DNA of 64,000 nt from Microbulbifer celer (GCF_020991125.1 NZ_CP087715.1:3945501-4009500); one strand, 5' to 3'; shown: positions 26,330 to 35,596, counted from the first letter of the stretch. A program made the numbers and translations. The notes: generated from the sequence alone by a model not told the origin.

Positions 26330-26635
26330 TCAGACGTTGTCTCCACTGGCGTCGATCAGGCTTTGCAGTGCGGCCAGATGTGCTTCCAGCGCGGCACTGC
26401 CGGTGGCGGTGAGCTGATACCAGGTGGTCGGTTTGCGCTCAACAAAATCTTTGCGCGACTGCAGGTATTCCTGCTCTTCCAGTTTGCGCAGCTGAGCACC
26501 GAGGTTGCCGTCGGTGGCCCGCAGTAGTGATTTCAGCCGCGTAAAGGTCAATTCGCCGTGCTTCCTCAGCAGCACGCAGGTGCCCAGGCGGAACCGGTGT
26601 TCCAGCAGCGGATCCAGGGATGCCAGCGCCTTCAT
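26330..26635 (-). CDS. Winged-helix transcriptional regulator
   Basis: A 101-residue DNA-binding protein: FRLGTCVLLRKHGELTFTRLKSLLRATDGNLGAQLRKLEEQEYLQSRKDF has the helix-turn-helix plus wing of small MarR/PadR-like regulators, and the rest is a helical dimerisation stretch. No ligand domain is present. Its ATG overlaps the stop of the upstream membrane-protein gene (ATGA), so the pair is co-expressed and probably self-controlled through the repeats at 27318-27364. Confidence 0.85.
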   Translation of the reverse strand: MKALASLDPLLEHRFRLGTCVLLRKHGELTFTRLKSLLRATDGNLGAQLRKLEEQEYLQSRKDFVERKPTTWYQLTATGSAALEAHLAALQSLIDASGDNV

Positions 26636-27213
26636 TGTTCGCGGCCCGCCTTGATTGCGGTGCGGCGGCTGATCCCGGCCCACAGCAGCGACAGTCCCAC
26701 GGTGATTCCGGTCAGGGTCCAGGTATAAGGGGGCATCAGCAGTACCATGACGCCGTAGGCGACCAGCATCAGCAGGCCGCACCATAACAGGGGGCGTTCC
26801 AGATGGACCCCGGCCAGACCGTAGCCGATCCCGGTCACCAGCAGGAAGTTGGCACCGCCCATGGCTGGCGATACGCGCCCCAGCAGCAGGGGCAGGAAAC
26901 ACAGCAGGAACGCGGCGCCCATCAGGCCCCAGTGGAGTGCGTAGCGTTTGGCCAGGTGCGAATTTTTCACGCCCCAACGACGGTTCTGGCGATCGCCCAG
27001 CCACCAACTGAACAGGCCGCCGCCGATACCCGCCACCAGCCAGTAGATCCCGGCTACTCGGGGTGCCAGATCCGGCAGGCTGAAGCCGACAGCGATCAGC
27101 CCGGCCCACAGGAAGTACAGTGTCGGGATACCGCCGGCGGTGGCATCCTCCCGCAGGGTGTTGCTGATATAGTCCAGGTCGCTTTGCAGTTTGTTGACGT
27201 CGGTCATGGTCAC
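26632..27213 (-). CDS. Uncharacterised multi-pass membrane protein
   Basis: A 193-residue protein with a soluble start (DVNKLQSDLDYISNTLREDATAGG) and about five to six hydrophobic segments between residues 30 and 180. No family was recognised with confidence. It is translationally coupled to the winged-helix regulator that follows, an arrangement often seen for membrane proteins controlled by or controlling their DNA-binding partner. Two starts two codons apart are possible. Confidence 0.7.
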   Translation of the reverse strand: MTMTDVNKLQSDLDYISNTLREDATAGGIPTLYFLWAGLIAVGFSLPDLAPRVAGIYWLVAGIGGGLFSWWLGDRQNRRWGVKNSHLAKRYALHWGLMGAAFLLCFLPLLLGRVSPAMGGANFLLVTGIGYGLAGVHLERPLLWCGLLMLVAYGVMVLLMPPYTWTLTGITVGLSLLWAGISRRTAIKAGREQ

Positions 27214-27588
27214 GGTTCCCTCGTGCGGTGGGGTATGGGATCGGGTCAGGTGTCGCTGGGGGCGGCGCCTGTGCGGCGGCGTCGAGTGCTGATCCTTTCC
27301 CGTTCCCTTGGCATCAACTCTATTTTTTAGAGTTATGGTTGTAGAGTACTTTAAATTTTAGAGTGTTCAATGGGTATCTCGACTTTGACGGGGGAATTCG
27401 CGCCAACTTCCGCCTGTGCCACATTCTGCTTGCGTTGTGATCGGTGCGGGTGCGGAGCAGGAGACGGGCTTGTTGCCGCGGGATTGATCACGGCGGCTGT
27501 AACCACTGGCCCCAGTCGGTAAACTAGCGGGTCTTTTTACCGGGTCTTTTCGCAAAGCATCTCATTTAAAGCATCACACCGGACAACG
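27214..27588. other. Divergent control region between membrane-protein operon and priA
   Basis: 375 bases without a gene. The middle (27318-27365) is strongly AT-rich and holds the TAGAGT repeats listed separately. The rest is GC-rich and shows no repeat element. The priA promoter should be on the right side, but no convincing hexamers were picked. Confidence 0.4.
27318..27364 (-). promoter_or_regulatory. Candidate operator: TAGAGT repeats
   Basis: TAGAGT occurs at 27328, 27342 and 27359. The outer two belong to inverted repeats: CTCTA-TTTTT-TAGAG (27318-27332) and ACTTTAAA-T-TTTAGAGT (27348-27364, one mismatch). The AT-rich block lies about 105-150 bases upstream of the membrane-protein gene, a natural promoter position. 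The winged-helix protein of that operon is the obvious candidate binder; this is inference. Confidence 0.5.
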
Positions 27589-29892
27589 ATGCCATCTCCG
27601 GCGGCACAGGGTATTGGGGGTAATTTGGCGCCACAGGAAGTATTTCACGCGGCCGGGGGGCAGGAGCAGCAAGAGCGCGCCGCCCGCGAAGTTCGCCAGC
27701 GCGCGATTCTGCGTGTCGCTGTGCCGGTCCCCCTGCGCCGCCTGTTCGACTATCTGCCGCCCGCGGGCATGACGAGCGAGGATTGTCGTCCCGGCCAGCG
27801 TTTCTGGGTGCCGTTTGGCAAGCGCAGTCTGGTGGCGGTACTGGTGGATGTGGTCGACGACTCACCGTTTGATGAACTCAAGCCGGCGCTCGAGCGTATC
27901 GACAGCCACCCCGTATTTGATCAGCGCAGCCGTCAATTTCTGCAGTGGGCAGCCGACTACTATCAGGCGCCGGCGGGAGAACTGTATGCCGCGGCGTTGC
28001 CGGTGGCTCTGCGCAAGGGCAAACCGGCGGATTACTGGGCCGAGCAGTGGCTGGAGCTCACCACCGAGGGTAAGGGGCTGCCGGAAACCGCACTGGCGCG
28101 GGCAAAGAAACAGCAGGCACTGCTGCAATTGTTGTTGAGTTGCGGCCGCCAGAGCCGCACCGCACTGAATGCCCGCGGCCTCAACAGTACCGTCTGTAAA
28201 GCGTTGATCGAGCGTGGACTGGCGCGCTGGGTGTCCGGCCCTACCGCACCGCCGCCAATAGAAAACGCGGAGCCGAAGCCGGCCCCGGACCTCAATGACG
28301 AGCAGCAACAGGCGATCGATGCGATTCGTTTCGGCAGCTTCAGTGCCTCGCTGCTGGAGGGCACCACCGGCAGCGGCAAAACCGAGGTCTATCTGCGCCT
28401 GATGGAGCGCGCCCTGCGCGAAGGTAAGCAGGCGCTACTACTAGTACCGGAGATCGGGCTCACCCCGCAGACCCTGCGCCGCATCGCCGCGCGCTTTCCC
28501 GACTTTCGCATCGCTGCCCTGCACTCGGGTCTCGCCGATGGTGAGCGCGCCCGCGCCTGGCTGTCCGCGGCCAGTGGGGTGGCGGATATCGTGATCGGTA
28601 CCCGCTCCGCTATTTTCACCCCGTTGCCCCGGCTGGGGGTGATCCTGGTGGACGAGGAGCACGACGGCTCCTTCAAGCAACAGGACGGCGTGCGTTATTC
28701 CGCGCGGGATCTCTCCGTGGTACTGGCGAAGAGGGCCGGGGTGCCGGTAATGCTGGGGTCGGCGACACCGTCGCTGGAGAGCCTGCACAATGCCTTGAGC
28801 GGGCGCTATCAGCACCTGCATCTGCGCCACCGTGCCGGCAATGCGCGCCCGCCGCAGATCAGCCTGGTGCCGACCCTGCACCAGCAATTACAGGAAGGCT
28901 TTGCGCCTCAGGTACTGCGCCATATCGGCGAGACCCTGGGCCGTGGCGAGCAGGTGCTGGTATTCATCAATCGTCGCGGTTATGCCCCGGCACTGACCTG
29001 CGATGACTGTGGCTGGCTCGCGGATTGCCCCCACTGTTCCAGCAAGCTCACCCTGCACCGACGCCAGCGTCACCTCCGCTGTCACCACTGCGATTACCGT
29101 ATGCGTGAAGTGCACAGCTGTCCTCAGTGCCACAGTCGCAATCTGAACGCCCTGGGTGCCGGCACCGAGCGCAGTGAGGACTTCCTTGCCCACACCTTCA
29201 ATCAATTTCCGGTGATCCGCGTCGATCGAGATACCACGTCCAGCAAGCAGGCGCTGGACCGGTTGCTGGAGCCGGCGCGCAACGGCGAGCCCTGCCTGCT
29301 ACTGGGTACCCAGATGCTGGCCAAGGGCCACCATCTCCCGAGGGTGACGCTGGTGGTGATCCAGGATGCGGACGGGGGATTGTTCAGCGCCGACTTCCGC
29401 GCGCCGGAGCGCATGGGGCAGTTACTGGAACAGGTGGCCGGCCGTGCCGGGCGCGGCGACCTTGCGGGCCATGTGCTGCTGCAGAGCCGCTATCCGGAGC
29501 ACCCGATGCTGCAGTTGCTGCTCAACAAAGGATACGGCGCATTCGCCCGCCAGTTACTGGAGGAGCGCGCACTTACCCAGTTACCACCGATCCGGGCTAT
29601 GGCGCTGGTGCGTGCCGAATGCGAGGAGGCGCGCTGGGCGGAGGAATTCCTCACCAATGCCCGTCATTACCTGGAGGCTCTCGCCCCGCCCTCGCCCCAG
29701 CTGCAGTATCTCGGTCCGGTGCCGGCGCTGCTGGAACGCAAATCCGGCCGCTTCCGTTTCTATCTGCAGATTACTGCGGAAAAGCGCGGGTTACTGCAGC
29801 AGATGCTGGCTCGCTTCTGCGCCTGGGCGGAGGGCAATAAAAATCGCCGCCTGCGCTGGGCGGTGGATATGGATGCGCAGGAACTGTCCTGA
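27589..29892 (+). CDS. priA: Primosomal replication helicase PriA
   Basis: Restarts stalled replication forks. After a DNA-binding domain (RVAVPVPLRRLFDYLPP onward) comes the helicase: Walker A EGTTGSGKTEVYLRL, the DEEH box ILVDEEHDGSFKQQ, GSATPSLES, then the zinc region with eight cysteines in the pattern CxxC (CDDCGWLADCPHC and CHHCDYR, SCPQCH), and VAGRAGRGD. The ATG at 27589 gives 767 residues with a 40-residue leader the E. coli protein lacks; TTG at 27625, behind GGGGG, is an alternative. The next gene is FtsN-like, as in Pseudomonas apart from the missing argS. Confidence 0.95.
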   Translation: MPSPAAQGIGGNLAPQEVFHAAGGQEQQERAAREVRQRAILRVAVPVPLRRLFDYLPPAGMTSEDCRPGQRFWVPFGKRSLVAVLVDVVDDSPFDELKPALERIDSHPVFDQRSRQFLQWAADYYQAPAGELYAAALPVALRKGKPADYWAEQWLELTTEGKGLPETALARAKKQQALLQLLLSCGRQSRTALNARGLNSTVCKALIERGLARWVSGPTAPPPIENAEPKPAPDLNDEQQQAIDAIRFGSFSASLLEGTTGSGKTEVYLRLMERALREGKQALLLVPEIGLTPQTLRRIAARFPDFRIAALHSGLADGERARAWLSAASGVADIVIGTRSAIFTPLPRLGVILVDEEHDGSFKQQDGVRYSARDLSVVLAKRAGVPVMLGSATPSLESLHNALSGRYQHLHLRHRAGNARPPQISLVPTLHQQLQEGFAPQVLRHIGETLGRGEQVLVFINRRGYAPALTCDDCGWLADCPHCSSKLTLHRRQRHLRCHHCDYRMREVHSCPQCHSRNLNALGAGTERSEDFLAHTFNQFPVIRVDRDTTSSKQALDRLLEPARNGEPCLLLGTQMLAKGHHLPRVTLVVIQDADGGLFSADFRAPERMGQLLEQVAGRAGRGDLAGHVLLQSRYPEHPMLQLLLNKGYGAFARQLLEERALTQLPPIRAMALVRAECEEARWAEEFLTNARHYLEALAPPSPQLQYLGPVPALLERKSGRFRFYLQITAEKRGLLQQMLARFCAWAEGNKNRRLRWAVDMDAQELS

Positions 29893-29982
29893 TGCATGTC
29901 CCGCGGCGGACAGCCCGGCCCGCAGGGGTTACAATTTCCCGCCCGCTTAAATCTAGATAACGCAGTCAGAGAGAACCCGCCC

Positions 29983-30552
29983 ATGGCCCGCCGCAATACC
30001 CGCCGCAAGCAATCCACCGGCAAACCCGCCTGGGTCTGGTTTGTGCTCGGCAACTTCGTCGGCGGCTTTGCCGTGTTCATTTTCCTGCTCGACAATATCA
30101 GGACCGAACAGGGCAAGGTGACCGCCGAGGCGGACAAACCCGCCGCCAGCAAGAGTGCGCCCACAGAGGCCAAGCCCCGCTTTGATTTCTATAAGCTGCT
30201 GGAAGAAAACGAAGTGAAGGTGGAGAAGCCCAGGGAGCGCAAAGTGCGGGTGCGGGAGTCGGATAAAGGCGATTCTGAGCAGACCGTCGATCACAGCGAC
30301 CCCGGCTCCAATCTGGTCTACATCCTCCAGGCCGCGAGCTTCCGCGACAAAACTGAAGCCGAACGCCTGCGCGCGCAGCTGATGCTCGCCAATCTGGACG
30401 TGAAAGTGGAAACCGCCAGCGACAGCCGCGGCACCTGGCACCGGGTGCTTGTCGGCCCGTATACCAGCCGCTCCAAAGCTGCCAAGGCGCGCGGCATCCT
30501 AGCGGAGCACAGCCTGATGCCGCTGATGTTGAAGCGGCCGGCGAAGGGATAG
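29983..30552 (+). CDS. FtsN-like SPOR-domain membrane protein
   Basis: A bitopic inner-membrane protein of 189 residues: a basic cytosolic start (MARRNTRRKQSTGKPAW), one membrane segment (VWFVLGNFVGGFAVFIFLL), a charged linker, and a C-terminal SPOR domain from YILQAASFRDKTEAERLRAQL to GTWHRVLVGPYTSRSKAAKARG. SPOR domains bind denuded septal peptidoglycan. The start chosen skips a 29-residue upstream extension. Placement between priA and hslV matches the division protein FtsN of related bacteria. Confidence 0.85.
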   Translation: MARRNTRRKQSTGKPAWVWFVLGNFVGGFAVFIFLLDNIRTEQGKVTAEADKPAASKSAPTEAKPRFDFYKLLEENEVKVEKPRERKVRVRESDKGDSEQTVDHSDPGSNLVYILQAASFRDKTEAERLRAQLMLANLDVKVETASDSRGTWHRVLVGPYTSRSKAAKARGILAEHSLMPLMLKRPAKG

Positions 30553-30569
30553 GTTTTTATTGACTGAGA

Positions 30570-30596
30570 TGGCGGTGCCGCTAGCGGCACCTTCGC
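30570..30596 (+). repeat. Possible collapsed remnant of the E-family element
   Basis: TGGCGGTGCCGCTA is joined directly to GCGGCACCTTCGC. These are the two outer borders of the element family (compare the borders of E6 and E5), with the arms and interior missing. Bases 30574-30591 form a perfect 18-base palindrome. It lies just after the FtsN-like gene and could act as a transcription stop, but lacks a T run. A second hairpin, AGCCCAA / TTGGGCT, follows at 30606-30631. Confidence 0.55.
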
Positions 30597-30650
30597 CCCG
30601 ACTCAGCCCAAACGATGGCTGCATTGGGCTGATCTATCGGAAAAGAGGGG

Positions 30651-30884
30651 CTACTCGGTTTCCACCAACTTGCGCGTAATCCAGTGCGCCACCGGCGCAA
30701 TCACCGACACCAGCGGAAACGCGATCACCCACGCCACCAGCCCCGCATGCAGCCAACGGCCGAAGAACCCCTCGGTCAGGCCCGTGTTCACCACCGTGAT
30801 CACCGCCGACATCATTGTCGACATGAAAAATGACATGAATAACGCAAAAATCAGCGTGTAATAACGGCGCTTGATACGGGCCAC
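30651..30884 (-). CDS. DUF2798 family membrane protein
   Basis: A 77-residue protein with two membrane segments (LIFALFMSFFMSTMMSAVITVVN and LHAGLVAWVIAFPLVSVIAPVAHW), the DUF2798 pattern; role unknown. The start is GTG at 30884 with GAGG seven bases upstream; the longer frame to 30968 has no better support. It is divergent from hslV and interrupts the priA-ftsN-hslVU run. Confidence 0.8.
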   Translation of the reverse strand: MARIKRRYYTLIFALFMSFFMSTMMSAVITVVNTGLTEGFFGRWLHAGLVAWVIAFPLVSVIAPVAHWITRKLVETE

Positions 30885-31003
30885 AGGCGATCCTCGAAAT
30901 ACCTCAGAAGAAGGCGCGGAGTATAAAGCCGCACCCGCAAAGTTGAAATCCAGCTCCTTCGACCACACTTAGTGCTTCTGAGATTCAAAATGCAGAGGCA
31001 CAC

Positions 31004-31543
31004 GTGGAACAATATCGCGGTACAACCATTCTCTCCTGCCGACGCAACGGCAAAGTCGTCATCGGCGGTGACGGGCAGGTCTCCATGGGGAACACCATCA
31101 TGAAAGGCAACGCCCGCAAGGTGCGCCGCCTCTATGACGACAAAGTCATCGCCGGATTTGCCGGCGGCACCGCCGACGCCTTCACCCTGTTCGAACGCTT
31201 CGAAGCCAAGCTCCAGGCCCACAATGGCCAGCTCACCCGCGCCGCGGTGGAACTCGCCAAAGACTGGCGCACCGACCGCGCCCTGCGTCGATTGGAGGCT
31301 CTGCTGGCGGTCGCCGACGAAACCGCCAGCCTGATCGTCACCGGCAACGGCGACGTCATCCAGCCGGAAGATGACCTCATCGCCATCGGTTCCGGCGGCC
31401 CCTTCGCCCAGTCCGCCGCCCGCGCATTGCTCGACAACACCGAGCTGGACGCGCGTACGATTGTTGAACAGGGCCTGAAGATCGCCGGTGATATCTGTGT
31501 GTACACCAACCAGAATCACACGATTGAAGAGTTGAGTTACTGA
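31004..31543 (+). CDS. hslV: ATP-dependent protease subunit HslV
   Basis: Proteasome-like peptidase that forms double hexamers capped by HslU. The start is GTG, and the sequence begins (M)[25 protein letters not shown]; processing would expose the catalytic threonine of TTIL at residue 7. Further marks are [33 protein letters not shown] and [17 protein letters not shown]. Its 179 residues are normal. hslU normally follows closely; here 212 bases with element E7 intervene. Confidence 0.97.
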   Translation: MEQYRGTTILSCRRNGKVVIGGDGQVSMGNTIMKGNARKVRRLYDDKVIAGFAGGTADAFTLFERFEAKLQAHNGQLTRAAVELAKDWRTDRALRRLEALLAVADETASLIVTGNGDVIQPEDDLIAIGSGGPFAQSAARALLDNTELDARTIVEQGLKIAGDICVYTNQNHTIEELSY

Positions 31544-31579
31544 TAGTCAGCTCCGTAACGAAGTAAAGAAGCCCGAATT

Positions 31580-31698
31580 GAAGGCCGGGTGCCGGGTAAT
31601 AGTTTTTGAAAGCGTCGGCGACAGGGACGTCGCCGCCGCAGCGTACAGGGATGTATACACAGCGGTTTCAAAAACTATTACCCGGTGCCCGGCCGCCA
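31580..31698 (-). repeat. Structured intergenic element, copy E7 (inverted)
   Basis: Outer arms 31583-31611 and 31666-31694 are 29 bases long and pair with two mismatches. The interior, on the minus strand, has GTGTATACATCCCTGTA (TACA/TGTA stem with TCCC loop), and the second hairpin is GGCGAC / GTCGCC around AGGGAC (31617-31634). It lies between hslV and hslU. Confidence 0.9.
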
Positions 31699-31755
31699 CC
31701 GCACTCGAAATAAACGAGCCCAAGTGGAAGCAAGCGAGAAATTCAGAGTAAAGCC

Positions 31756-33069
31756 ATGTCCATGACCCCCAGAGAAATCGTCCACGAACTCGACAGCCAT
31801 ATCGTCGGCCAGAACGACGCCAAGCGCGCCGTCGCCATTGCGCTCCGCAACCGCTGGCGTCGCATGCAGGTCAGCGAAGACCTGCGCGTCGAAATCACCC
31901 CGAAAAACATCCTCATGATCGGCCCCACCGGCGTCGGCAAAACCGAAATCGCCCGGCGCCTCGCCAAACTCGCCGGCGCACCATTTATCAAAGTCGAAGC
32001 CACCAAATTCACCGAAGTCGGCTACGTCGGCCGCGACGTTGAATCCATCGTCCGCGACCTCGTCGAAATGGCCATCAAACTCGAACGCGAACAGGCCATG
32101 GCCAGCGTCGAACAGCGGGCCATGGACGCCGCCGAAGAGCGCGTCCTCGACGCCCTGCTGCCCCCCGCCCGCAGCACCGAACCGGGTGAAAAAGATTCCG
32201 GCACCCGTCAGATGTTTCGCAAAAAACTGCGCGAAGGGGAACTGAACGACAAGGAAATCGAAATCGACGTCTCCGCCAACCCCATGGGCGTCGAAATCAT
32301 GGCCCCTCCTGGCATGGAAGAAATGACCAACCAGCTGCAGGGCATGTTCTCCAACATGTCCAAAGGCAAAACCCAGAAGCGCAAGCTCACCGTTAAGCAG
32401 GCACTGAAACAGCTCACCGACGACGAAGCCGCCAAACTGATCAACGACGAAGAGATCAAAACCAAAGCGATCCAGTCCGCGGAACAGAACGGCATCGTGT
32501 TTATCGACGAGATCGACAAGGTCGCCAAGCGCCAGGAAAGCGGCGGTGCCGATGTCTCCCGTGAAGGCGTGCAGCGTGACCTGCTGCCCCTGATCGAAGG
32601 CTGCACCGTCACCACCAAATACGGCATGATCAAAACCGATCACATGCTGTTTATCGCCTCCGGCGCCTTCCACCTGTCCAAACCCTCGGACCTGATTCCG
32701 GAGCTGCAGGGGCGTCTGCCGATTCGCGTGGAACTGGACTCGCTGACCTCCAATGACTTCCAGCGTATCCTCACCGAGCCCAGCGCGTCGCTGACCGAAC
32801 AGCAGAAAGCACTGATGAATACCGAAGGCGTGAACCTCGAATTTTCCGAAGACGGCATTCGCCGTATTGCCGAAGTGGCATTTGAAGTGAACGAATCCAC
32901 GGAAAATATCGGTGCCCGTCGTCTGCATACCGTACTGGAGCGCCTGTTGGAAGAAGTCTCCTTTGCCGGTGGTGATGGCGATACTGCTGTCACGATCGAC
33001 GCCGCCTATGTGGACAAGCACCTGGGAGAATTGAGCAAGGACGAAGATCTTTCCCGGTTTATTCTCTGA
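31756..33069 (+). CDS. hslU: ATP-dependent protease ATPase subunit HslU
   Basis: AAA+ unfoldase that feeds HslV. Of 437 residues: [33 protein letters not shown] at the start, Walker [10 protein letters not shown] (56-64), [18 protein letters not shown] pore region, a variable I domain (about 105-240, methionine-rich), Walker [19 protein letters not shown], and sensor-2 [17 protein letters not shown]. The C-terminus SRFIL is the family tail that docks into HslV pockets. A terminator follows at once. Confidence 0.97.
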   Translation: MSMTPREIVHELDSHIVGQNDAKRAVAIALRNRWRRMQVSEDLRVEITPKNILMIGPTGVGKTEIARRLAKLAGAPFIKVEATKFTEVGYVGRDVESIVRDLVEMAIKLEREQAMASVEQRAMDAAEERVLDALLPPARSTEPGEKDSGTRQMFRKKLREGELNDKEIEIDVSANPMGVEIMAPPGMEEMTNQLQGMFSNMSKGKTQKRKLTVKQALKQLTDDEAAKLINDEEIKTKAIQSAEQNGIVFIDEIDKVAKRQESGGADVSREGVQRDLLPLIEGCTVTTKYGMIKTDHMLFIASGAFHLSKPSDLIPELQGRLPIRVELDSLTSNDFQRILTEPSASLTEQQKALMNTEGVNLEFSEDGIRRIAEVAFEVNESTENIGARRLHTVLERLLEEVSFAGGDGDTAVTIDAAYVDKHLGELSKDEDLSRFIL

Positions 33070-33082
33070 TTCTCTCCCGTGA

Positions 33083-33108
33083 GGAGCCCGATTCGGGCTC
33101 CTTTTGTT
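33083..33108 (+). terminator. Rho-independent terminator after hslU
   Basis: GGAGCCCGA pairs with TCGGGCTCC, followed by TTTTGTTTT. Confidence 0.85.
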
Positions 33109-33138
33109 TTCCATAGTCTCGCCGAGCCGAACCTGCCA

Positions 33139-33516
33139 ATGTCGCCCCCCAGAAAAGTCCGTCTGCAGAAAGCCGATAAGCAACTCATCCTGCAATATCC
33201 GGATGGCGAATTCATCCTGCCGGCAGAATACTTGCGGGTCTATTCCCCCAGTGCCGAAGTGCGCGGTCACGGCGCTGGTGAGGGCACCCTGGTATGCGGA
33301 AAAATGCATGTGGGGATCGACAAAGTCGCCGCCGCCGGTCGCTACGCGTTGCAGATATTCTTCGACGATGGTCACGACAGTGGCATCTACACCTGGGACT
33401 ACCTGCGCGAACTGTGCGATCAGCAAGATGCAAAGTGGCAGGATTATCTGGCGCGCCTGGAAGCTGAAGGCAAGGGGCGTGATCCCGATGAAAGTGCAGT
33501 AAAGTTCATCGGCTGA
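33139..33516 (+). CDS. DUF971 domain protein
   Basis: A 125-residue single-domain protein of the DUF971 / gamma-butyrobetaine hydroxylase N-terminal family: LQKADKQLILQYPDGEFILPAEYLRVYSPSAEVRGHG and ALQIFFDDGHDSGIYTWDYLRELC. The family is linked to iron-sulfur or oxygenase proteins, but a stand-alone function is not settled. The start giving MSPPRKVRLQ was chosen since the open frame upstream passes through the hslU terminator. Order hslV-hslU-DUF971 is conserved. Confidence 0.88.
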   Translation: MSPPRKVRLQKADKQLILQYPDGEFILPAEYLRVYSPSAEVRGHGAGEGTLVCGKMHVGIDKVAAAGRYALQIFFDDGHDSGIYTWDYLRELCDQQDAKWQDYLARLEAEGKGRDPDESAVKFIG

Positions 33517-33614
33517 CAAAACTCATCCAATAAGTACACCTGCACTTATTGGATTGTTCCCGCAATGTGAACCGCATCCAAATTCACAAAAGGTTCACCA
33601 ACACTTCACCAGTG

Positions 33615-33632
33615 GTGTCACGTCACTGTCAT
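33615..33632 (+). promoter_or_regulatory. PhoB box upstream of the PhoX-like gene
   Basis: GTGTCAC-GTCA-CTGTCAT matches the 7+4+7 layout of the Pho box, with a perfect second half-site and near-perfect first. A -10-like TTTCAAT begins nine bases after it (33642), the normal PhoB spacing. The linker is less AT-rich than the E. coli consensus. Confidence 0.65.
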
Positions 33633-33684
33633 TTGGAATCGTTTCAATCCCCGCTCGAAAATAATTCAGTTGGGGGGTTCAATA

Positions 33685-35571
33685 ATGATTCCATTTTCCA
33701 AGACGCCGCTGGCGTTAAAGCTCGGCCTCAAAATAAGTGTGGCCGTGGCCGCATTCGCACTGCTGCCCGCCTGCAGCGACGACGATAATAATCGCAACAA
33801 CCCGCCGGTGGTCACCCCGAACCCCAATCCCGGTGACGATGGAGATGACGGTGGCGATGAAACACCAGTACGCTCCCTGAGCTTCACCGGCGTACCGGCG
33901 CCTGCCACCGACAGCGAAAAACGTCAGATTCTCGCCTCACCCAAAGTCGAGGTGGACGGTGAAGAATACGATCTCGGCTTCCACACCCTGCTGCGCTCCG
34001 GCGACTCCGTTAATGGCAATGTGGTATTCGGTCAGTTGGTAGATGCTGCCGGCCAGCCGCTGTACGGCGAAGACGGCATGCTGAAAGTCACCGATGCCAA
34101 CGAGCACACTTCCCTGTTGCCGATCGGCGAGCGCCTGTTTTCCGTATCGCAGATGGAAACCCGTCCCGGTGCCATGTTCCTGATGGAGCTGGACCAGAAT
34201 CCGGAAAACGGTGAGCTTTCCACCAAGGACCTGTGGCAGATCGATCAGTCCGGCGTCGACGGCGGCTGGGTGCACTGCGCCGCTTCCGTAACGCCGTGGA
34301 ACGCACACTTGGCGTCTGAAGAGTACGAGCCGGATGCCCGCAGTCTGCCTACCTATATCGAAGCGGCAGAAAACAGCTACGCCGCCGGCATGCTGGATTA
34401 CTACGCCGATCCGGCCGAGTGGAACCCCTACTATTACGGCTGGAATATCGAGATCAATGTGACCGCCAAGGGAGACGCCGAGCCCATCACCGAGCTCAGC
34501 AAACACTACGCCATGGGGCGTATCGCTTTCGAGTTGTCCTACGTGATGCCCGACAGCAAAACCGTGTACATGACCGACGACGGTACCAACGTGGGCCTGT
34601 ACATGTTTATCGCCGATACCGCCGGTGACCTCACTGCCGGTACCGTTTACGCAGCCAAATGGAACCAGACCTCTGGCGAGGGCCTGGGCAGCGCCGACCT
34701 CGAATGGATTTCTCTCGGTCATGCCAGCAACGACGAGATTGATGCAGCGGTACACGGTGGCGACGGCCAGCCCGCGGTGACCTTCGACGATATTTTTGAC
34801 GTGGATGCTGAAGGCTGTGTAGAAACCGCCACCAACGGCAACACCGAATGTTTGAGCGTGAAACCGGGCATGGAGAAAATCGCCTCCCGCCTGGAAACCC
34901 GTCGCTACGCGGCACTGATGGGCGCTTCTACCGAATTCCGCAAGGAGGAAGGGGTCACCTTCGACCCGACCGGCAACAAACTGTATGTGGCCATGAGCTC
35001 CGTGGGCGCCGGTATGACCGACGATGTCGGCCATATCCAGATTGCGGCAGGCAATTCCTGTGGTGCGGTCTATGCGCTGGACGTGGCCGCGGACAGCGAA
35101 ATCGGCTCCGATTACGTCGCCACCAATATGAACGGCCTGATCGGCGGTATCGAACTGACCAAAGAAACCCGGTACCCGGAAGACAGCCCGTTTGCCAGCT
35201 ACAGTTGCGATGCGGATGCCATTGCCAACCCGGATAACGTTACCTTCATCACCGGTTACAACACCCTGATCATTGGTGAAGATACCGGCTCCGGTCACCA
35301 GAACGATGTGATCTGGGCCCTGAACCTGGATGACGTCGACGCAGACGATTCAAGGGCCGGCCTCACCCGGATTCAAACCACGCCCTACGGATCCGAGACC
35401 ACCTCGCCCTACTGGTACCCGAACATCAACGGCTTCGGTTATCTGATGAGTGTGATCCAGCATCCCTACGGTGAGTCCGACGATGACAAACTGGCCCCGG
35501 GCTCCCTGGAGCACCGCGCCTATACCGGCTATGTAGGTCCTTTCCCGGCCATGGATGTCACTGACGAATAA
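33685..35571 (+). CDS. PhoX-family phosphatase-like lipoprotein
   Basis: Cell-surface or periplasmic protein of the PhoX (DUF839) beta-propeller family, whose known members are calcium/iron phosphatases made under phosphate starvation. The start ATG 33685 sits seven bases after GGGGGG; the signal ends at a lipobox LPAC, Cys30, not the usual Tat signal of PhoX. A disordered DDDN/PNPNPGDDGDD linker follows. Family-like regions are CAASVTPWNAHLASEEYEPD near residues 195-214, TVYMTDDGTNVGLYMFIADT, FDPTGNKLYVAMSS and a late SPYWYPNINGFGYLM. Substrate is not proven by sequence. Confidence 0.75.
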   Translation: MIPFSKTPLALKLGLKISVAVAAFALLPACSDDDNNRNNPPVVTPNPNPGDDGDDGGDETPVRSLSFTGVPAPATDSEKRQILASPKVEVDGEEYDLGFHTLLRSGDSVNGNVVFGQLVDAAGQPLYGEDGMLKVTDANEHTSLLPIGERLFSVSQMETRPGAMFLMELDQNPENGELSTKDLWQIDQSGVDGGWVHCAASVTPWNAHLASEEYEPDARSLPTYIEAAENSYAAGMLDYYADPAEWNPYYYGWNIEINVTAKGDAEPITELSKHYAMGRIAFELSYVMPDSKTVYMTDDGTNVGLYMFIADTAGDLTAGTVYAAKWNQTSGEGLGSADLEWISLGHASNDEIDAAVHGGDGQPAVTFDDIFDVDAEGCVETATNGNTECLSVKPGMEKIASRLETRRYAALMGASTEFRKEEGVTFDPTGNKLYVAMSSVGAGMTDDVGHIQIAAGNSCGAVYALDVAADSEIGSDYVATNMNGLIGGIELTKETRYPEDSPFASYSCDADAIANPDNVTFITGYNTLIIGEDTGSGHQNDVIWALNLDDVDADDSRAGLTRIQTTPYGSETTSPYWYPNINGFGYLMSVIQHPYGESDDDKLAPGSLEHRAYTGYVGPFPAMDVTDE

Positions 35572-35596
35572 ACGTCAGTAAACCCATCCAGGCCGC

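Noticed and set aside
31678-33519. 613-residue open frame opposite hslU
   Set aside because: Antisense shadow of a strongly conserved GC-rich gene; Phe/Gly/Asp-rich composition is typical of such shadows.
33937-35298. 453-residue open frame opposite the PhoX-like gene
   Set aside because: Antisense to a gene with signal peptide, ribosome site and PhoB box.
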